From the NCBI GenBank assembly GCA_951799445.1, contig OX637293.1, positions 22,630,001 through 22,694,000 on the forward strand: a stretch of DNA of 64,000 bases, in the 5' to 3' direction. The DNA is from Pseudisothecium myosuroides (Eukaryota > Streptophyta > Bryopsida > Hypnales > Lembophyllaceae). The notes below the pieces were generated by a model. It had not been told where the DNA came from. It saw nothing but the letters and a program-made list of their open reading frames with translations, and searched no databases. Shown here piece after piece: positions 47,313 to 57,500 of the stretch; position 1 is the stretch's first letter, and the number at the start of each line of letters is the position of its first letter. A program made the position numbers and the translations under genes.

Positions 47313-48112
47313 AAAATTAAACAATTAATTAGCAGTTAAAAACTAGAGTCAACTTAAAGGTTTAATCATTGAAGTTAAACTCTAAAGTCAAAATTTAGAG
47401 TTAACTTTAAGAAGTAAGAATTAGAGGTTAAAATTAATAGTGAAAATTCTAGGGTTAAAATAGAGTTTACAACTTAGAGTAGTTTGGATGTAAAAAGTTA
47501 GGGTTAATTTAGGAGTAAAAAATCAAAGTAAAAATTAGAAGTTAAAAGTTAAATTTTTAGTAAAGATTTAGAAGTTAGAATTAACCTAGAAGTTGAACCA
47601 TAAAGTTAATCTTAGAGGGACCTTAAAGTTTAGGGTTAATTCTAGAAGTAAAATTTTAGGAATAAAAGTTAAATCATAGAGGTAAGAATTTAGAAGTTAA
47701 ATTCTAGAGTTAGTTTTAGAAGTAAAAACTTAGGGAGAAAGTTAAAAGTCAGAGTTAAAATTAAACGGTCAAATTTTAGAGTTAGTTTTAGAAGTAAAAA
47801 TTTAGAGTACAAAATTAAAAGATAGAGTCAAAATTAAACGGTCAAATTTTAGAATTAGCTTAGAAGTAAAAATTTAGAGTTAAAAGTTAAATTTGGGAGT
47901 TAAAGTTTTAGAATTAATCTTAGAAGTAAGAACACCAGGTAAACTTTAGAAGTAGAAATCTAGAGTTAAAAGTTAAAACATAGAGTAAATTTGAAGAGGT
48001 TAAAAGTTAGGGATAGAAGTTAAAATTTAGAGTTAATTTAAAGAAGTAAAAATCTGGAGTTACATTTAGAAGTTAAAACTTAGAGTAGAAGTTAAAATTT
48101 AGAGTTAGTCTT
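47313..48112. repeat. Degenerate purine-rich tandem repeat (TTAGAGTTAAAAGTTAAA-like)
   Basis: About 800 bp composed of variants of AAGTTAAAATTTAGAGTTA, with no fixed period and no C-rich sequence. It ends exactly at the right inverted repeat of the element 43727-48356, so it appears to be part of that element. Confidence 0.7.
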
Positions 48113-48678
48113 TGGGGCTATGTGATTCAAATCCAACAAATCCCACTATTTTGTGATTCCTACTCTATTTTTAGGCGAGGTTTGGGGAAGTTCTAGATAT
48201 AAAATCAAAATTAGACCAAATACTATAATGGGTATGACACAACCCTATTTCGGTTCTACACTCTTTTTATGGCTTTTTGTATACTTTTATGGACTTAGAA
48301 TTGCAAATTTCAAAAAAAAAAATCTAAGAGTCCCAAGTGACAAATTGGGAGTTCACACATCTACATGCATATCTTTTTTTCTTCAATAAGCATCTTTAAA
48401 AAAATTCTACAATTTCTTCTATAGAGGTTGCAATGGTGTGTGTGAATAGTGACCAAATTTTTGAAAATTCATATTTCTTCATTGTAATTAGATTTTGGTA
48501 AAGTAATTGTACTATCTCGCTCAAATGAGATAATTACAATAAAGGGATATGAATTTTCAAAAATTTGGACACTAATCATGCATCTATTGCAGACTCTATA
48601 GAAGGAATTGTGAAACTTTTTGAGAAATGCTTGTCAAAAAGAAGATGTGCATATAGATGTTTCCTACATATTTCCATA

Positions 48679-49755
48679 CACTAGTAGAAAATTCAGTGAC
48701 CAAATTAACAAAAATTCAACATAAAAGTGTTGATTTTTTTGTTGATTTGGTCAAGTCAAAAATGAAAAAAAATAAAAATAAAATTCAGCCATATAGAAAT
48801 TGACACATGACAAGTGCCACGTCATCACCAAAAATGTCACCTAGGCTGGTCAAACCAATTGGAATCCACCATCTAGACAAGCCGCCACCTAGGCCGATCA
48901 AACCAATAGGAAGCCGCCACCTAGGCAAAGCACCACCTAAGTAAGTGGTGCCAATGGGGTTCAAACCTTGCACCCCTTGCTTAGGGGTCAAGGCCTTTAC
49001 CAACACATCATGTATCCATGTACATGTGCATGATTGGGTTATGTTTTATTTATTTGGTTAAAACTAGTTTTTTCCATTTGTTTTTCAAACTTAGTAGACT
49101 TCAGAGGCCATTTGAGCATAGAAAAACAACTTATTTCAAAAAACTTCCAACTAAGAAAAGTTTTTAAATCAAACTAACTTTCATCTCCAAAAATCCGTTT
49201 GCAATTCAGAGTCTTCAATCAAACGTTATGAATAAATTTCAGAGAGGGTGTTTAAAAATGTCAAAAAAAAGTTCATTTTAACCCCTCTCTGAAATTCATT
49301 CATAACTTTTGATTAAAGACTCTGAATTGCAAACAAATCTTTGGAGATGAAATTTAGTTTGATTTAGAAACTTTTCTTAGTTGGAAGTTTTTTGAAATAA
49401 GTTGTTTTTCTATGCCTAAATGGCCTTTGAAGTCTGTTGGTTTAAAAAACACCGAATTGTGAATGATGAAGTTTAAAATTTGAAAAAAATTGTACATAGA
49501 ATACTAACTTTGGTCATTTAAACAATATTCAAATGAAAAAAAATTACTTGAGATTCTTCTAAGTCAAAATGAACAAAAAAGTGTTGATTTTTTTGTTACT
49601 TTAGAGTTGCAGTATCCGAATCAACAAAAAAAAGTGTTGATTTCGGTAATGTCTACCAGAATCAACAAAAAACTATAAAAATGGACAATGTAGTATCCAC
49701 TTCAACAAAAATTTATTGATGTTTTGTTGATTTGGGCACTATTTTTCTACTAGTG
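48679..49755. mobile_element. CACTA-type non-autonomous element (1,077 bp) with long internal hairpin
   Basis: Ends CACTAGTAGAAAA and the near complement TTTTTCTACTAGTG, flanked by ATA (48676-48678, 49756-49758). No coding region. It contains a ~340-bp hairpin (49096-49435) and several short blocks with AATCAACAAAAAA. It interrupts an older inverted-repeat element of the type at 11469-13203, whose halves lie on either side. Confidence 0.87.
49096..49435. repeat. Long hairpin inside the CACTA-type element
   Basis: Arms of about 165 bp around a short loop at 49260-49275. They share CATCTCCAAAAATCCGTTTG and ATAACTTTTGATTAAAG-type sequence with the hairpins at 22313-22657 and 23969-24319, despite lying in a different element. 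Confidence 0.75.
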
Positions 49756-49968
49756 ATAATCAAATTAGAAAATTCATCACCAATATTTTTCTATGAATTC
49801 TCATTTAAAACCATGAAAAAAATAAAATTTAATTCACCAAAAATAGGACTTGTTTTTATTTAAATTGAAATTTGGTATGTTTGAGAGGGATTATGTTAGA
49901 TACAATTGTTGATTGAGGTTAACAAGAAATGTCAACTACATTCTGAGTAATGCCAAAGGGGGCACACT

Positions 49969-51406
49969 TATCTCTCACCTATGTAGTGACACCGGACCGA
50001 CTTCCTTGTAATGTCGACGCACTGTCAGCTCCGAAGCTTACCACTTTTATTGCAAGGCTCTCTGCATCTAATTCCCCCCCGCTAGCAACCGCATCCATTA
50101 TCAAGTTGTCTACATTCGGTGCACATTGGACTCGTTGCAAAGTTATAAGGAGTGACACCCAAACCCAGTCCTACACAATGTACATATGAACTGACAAGAC
50201 ACTTGTGTTATCCATAGCGGTCACCTCATCGATTGTGATAGCCACATAATGGGCCGCATTGATCAGCTTCCGCATCTATTGCACCACTAGTTTGTGCATG
50301 TATTCCGCCATAACCCACCCCAAATTGTCACAGCAATGGGCTAATGGCAAATTAGGGACACTCAAGATTTTATACAAATTCACACGGGATTCATACTCGA
50401 CCATTGGCCTCCCGTCACAAAGAAGTTGGATGAGTGTTGTGAATTGCACCCTCTTCTTGCGTGTCTCAAGTGACGTGCAGTGATTAATTTACTGGATCAC
50501 AAAAGGTGGCGGCTTCACGGCGTACAAGCGGAGGTTCTTGCGATGCTTGCACTGGGTCACAATGTATTGCTCTCCACGTTTAACCTTGAAGTGCGGCATG
50601 TCTCTCTTTGCGATTCTTTTGTTGTCGTATTTCCACAAGATATTAGATTTTGGAGCCATTATGTAGGGCTTTCTCTCAATCGTACTGCACACCTTACACT
50701 TCACCATGTGAAGTAATCCATTGTTGACCATAATGCCTTCCGCCCACGGCAGCTTCGTGGTCTAGACTGTCTGAAACTTGCGATGGCGATCATACCGTTT
50801 TTGGATCTCCGATCTCTTCATCTCCGCTTTGCTACGACTTGTTGCACCACGCTTGGCAGGAGGCGTCTCAAAATCAGAGTCATTTGATCCCTCGGAGTCA
50901 TCGGAGACTTCACGCAAATCCTTGTTGTCATTAGGTTCAGACTTTAAAGAAACAATTATTAATGAAGACTTCGAACTCAAGATTGTTGTATTTCTAGAGC
51001 CGAAAGAGGAACCTGCCAAGTGCTCCAATTCAGCAGACAGAGATTTGCACCCCAAGCGATGATTGGAATCAAGGCTTGGGTAATCTTTCATAAAATTTGG
51101 CTATGCGCTCGACACCTCCGGCATTGCTCCATCAAAGACCATGGACAAAGGCTGGCCATCGACTGCACCTCAATTGGACTAGAAGTAACTGTGCATTGTT
51201 TTTTTGGCCGCTTCCATCTTTTGCTGCTCAATTAGTTTCCCTTTGCGAATCAATTCCTTGCGGTCCAAGGCCAACGCCTCCGACGCAATTTTATCGGCCT
51301 TCTTCTTTGCTGATCTTGCAACTTCTACCGCCCGTACAACATTCCCGACTACGTCATCTCCAGAGTCGCCTTCATTAGACTCCATCCTCCAATTATTGGA
51401 ACTCAA
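49969..51406 (-). pseudogene. hAT-like transposase relic (zinc finger plus start of the catalytic domain)
   Basis: A single minus-strand frame can be followed for about 1.4 kb across several in-frame stops (51179-51181, 50762-50764, 50489-50491 and more), without an obvious frameshift. Order: acidic/basic N-terminus with ALDRKELIRKGKLIEQQK; a linker with KRSEIQKRYDRHRKFQ; TTKLPWAEGI; a zinc-finger-like VKCKVCSTIE...APKSN...ILWK block; then AITIDEVTAMDN, ITLQRVQ and SFGADSASTLQGSRSGVTT, typical of the catalytic start in this hAT-like family, where the first Asp lies in the (C/I)DEVT segment. The stop at 50762 replaces a Trp that precedes the KLPWAE motif in relatives (TGG to TAG). The C-terminal part is absent; the frame ends near 49981 beside an older inverted-repeat element. 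Confidence 0.72.
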
Positions 51407-52106
51407 TCTCTCAAGAAATTAACCCCATGAATCCAAACTACAGCCACACAAACAACCCAAACTCTCACACAGCCTATCAAACAACCCAAACTTCACTTGA
51501 AAGAACGGTAACTGGGCAATCCTGAAGGCGGGTTTTTTAATCGACTACTACACTGAAGTTGGGTTCATGAAAGCGCACCGACCCAATTGACAAAGATATT
51601 AAACAACAAGCATTCCAAGCTATAAAATGAAGAAATGATGAGAGCGAAGTGCAAGAGACAACGTACGCCATGAAGCAAGGCCAACAACGTACACCATGCA
51701 AAATCAAAAGCCCGCGCCTCCAATGCGTGCACTGAAGACCCCAGTCACCCCTCTCGCTCATGATTTTGGCGATGATAACTGCAGCGTTTTTGCCAGTACA
51801 TGGCAAAATGAAGACCACTACGCAATGCCTTGGTGACATTACTTCCACCTTCATTGTAGAGGCTAGTGATCACAACAAATTAATAGCAAATCATTTGGCG
51901 ACAAAAGTGATCATAGTGGAGCAAAGTGGAGAATCGAAGTGGAGGAAAAGGCAATCCAGGCACAGTATTGGGCACCCAATCCTAACCCCGCAGGCGACAC
52001 GACCATATGAGGAGGACAGGACTAGCGCCCATCTGGCACCAGGGGGTCGCGTCGCGCCGCAAGGGTGGCAATGTGGCCCTTTTTTTAAATGCCCTGACGC
52101 TCACGT
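51407..52106. other. Unique GC-richer stretch, no gene recognised
   Basis: Contains overlapping open frames on both strands (51537-51854 minus, 51760-52203 plus) with no recognisable domains, lying between the hAT relic and a truncated CACTA-type element. It may be part of either. Confidence 0.4.
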
Positions 52107-53169
52107 TTTATTTGACATAACTAAAGATATTGATGTTTTTTGGGACGTTCAAGAGAATATAGACTACCACATCAGTAAGCAAACCCATTTTGACTATGGA
52201 TAAGTTAGTAAAAATTACTACGATCAATGGTAAAATATTGACCATATGTGAAAAATTTAGGGGAAATGCAACCACATGGCATACTTTGCAATAAAGAGAA
52301 ATGGATGGATGTGCACCATAGATGAAAATAGATGATCTTTTTACAAGTGGTGTGGTAGGAAGTAGAACAATCCATATGGGATATGTAAAGCAAAAAATGT
52401 GTTCAATGGAAAATGTCTGAAACAACATGATCATGATGTCTGAAACAACGTCAAGACTTATAATAGTCAAGTTCCCATATTCTAGTTATCCCATATTTTT
52501 TGTCTTATCATGGACAAACAATGGATATAAATAGGACCTCCCTACCCTTCATTCTCACTAACTTTCAATGAAGTAATTCCTTCATTTGACCATCAAAAAT
52601 TCTCTTAATGGTAGATGGTAAGTTTTTGTTAATTCTTGTTGAATTCAACAAAAAAATTTGTTCATTTTTAAAAAAATTAAAATTTTTTAAATAATTATTT
52701 TCTATTGACCTTACCCTATTCATACGATATATGTACCAATTGATGTCTCAAAAAATGTTTAGACATCTAAATTGATGTTTCAAAAAGCAATATTAAAATT
52801 TTTAAACGGCACAAAAGTATGTTGACAAGGCATGCCACATCAGATATTGACAAATCTTTGTTACTTTTTTCGGGTCCGCGTCATAAACCATGATAGCAGG
52901 AGTCAAATGAAATTTTTTCCTATGTGGCACTTATATAGAGCTGAGCTTTTTGCCAAATTGCGCACCATTAAGACCTTCAAAGAGCACATCATGAGTGATG
53001 TCTAAAAAAAATGAGGCCAAGTTGGGCATGTTTTTTGAGATTTCAAGACGTTTCTTGCATGTCCATTGTAACAAATTTTAGGTGACATTTAGGATGATTC
53101 TTTCCGCATTAAAATGAATGCTATGTCACATTTTTTCAAATGTAAAAAAAACTCGATTTTTTTGTAGTG
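52107..53169. mobile_element. Truncated copy of the CACTA-type element at 9824-11324, inverted
   Basis: The right end GATTTTTTTGTAGTG at 53155-53169 borders CAACCTAATTTTACTA, the inverted equivalent of the flank at 9805-9823. Similarity runs inward to about 52107, where it ends abruptly. It lacks the nested MITE. Flanking DNA out to about 53.9 kb is also duplicated from 9.0-9.8 kb, so this is part of a segmental duplication, not a separate jump. Confidence 0.75.
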
Positions 53170-54450
53170 CAACCTAATTTTACTATTCTATGTATTGTAG
53201 TTTGATGGAGGAAACAAAAACCCTTGCTACAACTGTGGGGACCCCAAAGAGAATTGACCCTCTCATTGGGTCAACCAAGGAAAAATTGCCCCCTATTTTG
53301 TGCCGCGTTTATTGGTGTTTTTCCACCTTTCTTACCAAAATTGAAAACTTTGATTGCAAATATAAATTCAAAATTTCATCATATGTTGTAAATAAAAAAT
53401 TCCAATGTTTTCCTCTACAAGACAATGAGGGGGTCAATTTTACCTTGGCCATGGTGGGAATGTTGCCTAAATGAAAGGATTTGGTCAATTTGTTACTTCT
53501 TGCTATAACCAAATGCCATACATACTAGAAAAAACCAAGAAAAAACACATGGTAAGAGGATGGCCAAATGCCATATATGCCAAAAAAATCCTCCAAAAAA
53601 CACATGGTAAGAAGGTTTGCAATTTTCTTTCAATTGCTAACATGGTTTAAGAGAAATTAATCTTGAAGTTTCATTGTTCCCTTTGGAAACAAAATGGATC
53701 TTGGATAGGCTCTTACAATCTCAATTTTCATTGTAATTTTTTGAAACCCCTTTGAAGATAGAAAAATATATTAGCTTTTGAGGAATTTAATTTTTATTTG
53801 AAATGGTGTTTGGAATAAAAATTATACTATTTTAAGTTCAAAATGAGGTTCTTTAGATAGTACAAAAACATTACAAAAAGTCAAAATAAAATTTTCAAAT
53901 TTTTTTTCATAGAAAATATTTTTCTCTACATAGGAAGATTTGATTCATTCTATTTGGACTAGTGATAATAAAGTTATGGACAATCTTGTTTTTGGAAAAA
54001 TCTAAGTATACTCCTAAAAAATAAGTTATAAGTTTCATTTTTGAATGTAAATTTTCACAATTTTTCAAAAAAAAATTTAACATGGTTTATTTTATTTGCT
54101 AGAACAATTTGATTGTTGAAATTATTGTATTTTAATTCCATCTTAACCTAATAACAATTTAGTTTTTTTATTACATCTTATACTTGCTTTTTCTTAACAG
54201 TTTTTTAAAGAATGCAAATCAAATGTTATTTTTTTAATTTTTAATTCGTAGATTTTCAAATCAATTTTTCAATATAATTTTTCTTAATTCAATATTGGTA
54301 GTATCAAAATTTTAAGCTAAGAAAATTCAAAAACCCTTAAAATCTAATCAAGCAAGGTACAAAAGAATGAATTTCTTCAATTCAAATGCAAATATCTTGC
54401 AATCCATGTGGTCAAAATTGTCAAAATTTCTTCCACATGCACCCTAAGGT
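53170..54450. repeat. Inverted segmental copy of 9.0-9.8 kb plus spacer
   Basis: 53170-53900 mirrors 9000-9823. 53900-54450 is AT-rich without genes. The P450 copy B 3' flank, shared with the fragments, starts near 54450. Confidence 0.6.
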
Positions 54451-54568
54451 GAATGAACATTTGGACAAAGTTCATCAAAAACTAAGGTAAACTTCCATGA
54501 AAGGCCATCTAATACTATAATTCAATGTAGAGTAGCCTAATATCACTTCTTGTGATAAATTCAACTTC

Positions 54569-57500
54569 TTATGTCATATGTCTTTTCACCAAACGAATTG
54601 GAAAACCTACAAGTTTTCTAAATGGAAAATTTGTCACTCCTTTGTCAAGTCCACATCTTTCCCAACTGCAATAGGCATAACATGCACATCATTTCAATTT
54701 CCATGATTACACAAATATACATCCACCATATTTCAAATTCTTCTATTCCAAGGTCTAAAACTTATAAAATGACAAATGCTCATCCACTTCCTTGGTTATG
54801 AAAATATAGAAGAAAAATGCATAGTGGTACATTGCTAATGAACTTCTTCAAGAAAGATTTTAAAAACTTGATTCCAAAATGGTAATGTTATATAGGCCCA
54901 AGTTTCAAGATAGCCATATTACTTTCACAAGTAGAATGCTTGCTCAAAAAAATGAAGCTTGAAGACCTACAATTGGTCTAACCTGTCATATATAAATTAC
55001 ACCAATTGTGGATCTTAAAGCTTAGTCTCATTAGAAGACATTTGAGGCCATTAGAAGACTACGAGTTGCTAGCGCGTTCCTAGCCTCAGAAATTTGCCAC
55101 ATGTACAATCTAATGTGTTGAAGAGAGTGCCTTGTCAAATTTTTGGGAAAAGATAATTTTTAAATTTTTTTTCTTTCACTTTCGACAATTTTTTTTTTGA
55201 CAGCATTACTCTTGGTTTAGAACAAGTGAATAGGCTTGAAATGGCCCTCCCTTGCCCTCAAATCTCCTCTAATGATTTAAGCAAGTATTTTATTATTGTC
55301 TTTATTAAATACTTGTTCAAGAGTTATAGAATAAAATTCATAACTCTTTAATTTTGTGTGACCCTTTGAGTAGAGATCTAGATGTTCAAAACTCAAAAAA
55401 ATGACTTTTATAACTTGACATCAAGTACAATAATCTTCTTCACCCCTCATTTCTAAAGGTCAAAATAAGCTAGTCTTGCAATATGTGATGTTCTAAATGA
55501 CAATTGACATATCAAACAAACATTAAAATTATTGTTTATTCTATTGTGCATAATCAATATATTGCAAGAGATGAGTCTATTCACTAACCTGTAATTTGTA
55601 ACAAGATGATGGATGATGAACATTGTCTCAGTCAGTGCAAGTTCACTTCCAGGCCACAAATGTGGACCTTGGCCCAAAGCCAAGAAAGTACTTGGATTAG
55701 GCTTCTCCTGCATCAAATTCCAACAATCCAAGATTAGACTCAACAAAACACTTCTTGTACAGTATGCAAGAAAATTGGAAACCAAAAAAACTAAAGAAAG
55801 TTGAAAATAAATTCCTATATCATTGCTAAATATGGTTCTAATTGCAAATAGCTTGTTAATTTCAAACATGAAAATAATTGGTAACACCATTTGCATGAAA
55901 TTGAATAGAATTTATATACAAGCAACTTTTGCACTACATTAAAATTGACTCAACAAAGGAAAGTGAGTTTTAACACAATGAACACACAAAAACATTGGTG
56001 GACATCATGCCTTCTTTCCACCACAATGTACACACAAACTTGGTCATTAGACACTAATGCCACCAATTCTAGCCAAGTTGTGTGAACCACCTAGTTGGAA
56101 CATTACATGATTTCCACAAATATAAGCTTCATAAAAGAACAATCTCAAATCAAAATAGGTCTAGTTGACTTAGGATGCAAAAAACTTATTGCATTCTTAT
56201 GGTGCACATACAACAAATCTAGATGGATCAAACTCCCAAGGATTTGGATAGTATTTTGGATCATAATGAATAGAAGTTGATGATGGCCACACATTAGAAC
56301 CTTTGCGAAAGGTTAAACCTGTGCAGAAGTGAAATGTATTCAAAAACCAAAAGATATCTAAACAAAGACAAAACTCAACGCCCAAGGTAATAACCTTCAC
56401 ACCTCTATTGACTTTGAGCACACTTGCTATTTAAATAGCAAGTAATACTTCATAAAATAAAATTCAAACTTTGGCCTTTGAGAGACTATACATTCCAATT
56501 ACTCAATTATATTAAAATTGATTTTAGCTCAAAATAGAAAATAATTGATTCTTACAATAGATGAACTAATAGAACCAAAGGAACAATAACCTCATGTTCG
56601 TAATTTTGGCAAATTTCAGTGTACCATTATTTAGGACTAACAAGTGTTTAGAGGCTCGATTCTTTAGTTGCCTAATTGAAACTTCATTCTAGGATACATA
56701 TAGATATGAGATTAAGGCAAAGGTCAACCCTCTCCTAGTTCAAAAAAGTCATCTCAAGTCGCTTTAGAGGCTAGTTTAGAGCCCTTTCACTAATGTAAGA
56801 AATTAGACCATATGAGTGCAAGTAAGGACACATACATAGCAAAAAAGGGGGAATCCTTACCATTGTAGTCAATGTCTTTGTTGGCTTGCTGTGGGAGAAG
56901 CAAAGAAATTGTTTCCATCCTCAAGATCTTGTAGAGAACCTATACATTACACCAATGATGGTAGATTTAGTAGCAAAAATTGCAAAATTGCAAATTCTAT
57001 GAAATAAAAATTTCAAAGAATATTAGAACTAAAAGCAATTTAAACCACTTCCTCAATTCATTCAATCCAACAATAATATTCAGCAAACATTACTTGAAGA
57101 AGAAAGCACCATCATGATTGTAGTAGTTTATGAATAATTTTTCTATTTACAAGTACAAGCATAGGTCAAAACAAATTACTTGTAGAGTGTAAGGCATGCT
57201 GCTCTTGGGCTTGAACCAGGTCATTGACTTGTCTTCAATCATCTTTTGCCGAAGACAATCTTGTTCCTCCTGAATAAAATGAACTACTAAGTTCGCTAAT
57301 ATGAGATTTGAAGGGAAGTGCAAACTTTCAAATAACACTGTTTTACATAGTATGTAGACTCTATACACAGAACACTTATTGTTACGATATGAGTTACAGA
57401 TCTTTGAAGGACGAATTATCACTGTGGTGATCTAATCTCTAGCAACTAAAAATCAAGACAAAAACATACTAGGTAACTCTGCAAATCTGAAGGAGGGTTA

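Larger units (their letters stand above)
43727..48356. mobile_element. 4.6-kb element with about 240-bp terminal inverted repeats
   Basis: 43727-43967 and 48113-48356 are inverted copies, sharing CAATTTGTCACTTGGGACT, GGGTATGACACAACC-type and CATAGCCCTA-type blocks. Long inverted ends suggest a Mutator-like architecture, but a 9-bp target duplication was not found. No transposase is recognisable in the interior. The interior holds a duplicated ~98-bp block (about 45470-45600), degenerate CAGGTCGGGTTG repeats (45880-46040), a CACTA-type MITE (47040-47309) and about 0.8 kb of degenerate TTAGAGTTAAAA repeats. Confidence 0.65.
48357..49960. mobile_element. Second copy of the 11469-type element, truncated and split
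   Basis: 48357-48678 matches 11735-12080 and 49756-49960 matches the outer end with CTACATTCTGAGTAATGCC. The CACTA-type element 48679-49755 separates the parts. Its left end is missing at the border with the long-TIR element that ends at 48356; on the right it abuts the hAT relic. Confidence 0.65.

Noticed and set aside
50778..51062. 94-codon plus-strand frame
   Set aside because: Complement of the hAT-like relic, whose minus strand carries the zinc-finger and transposase motifs.
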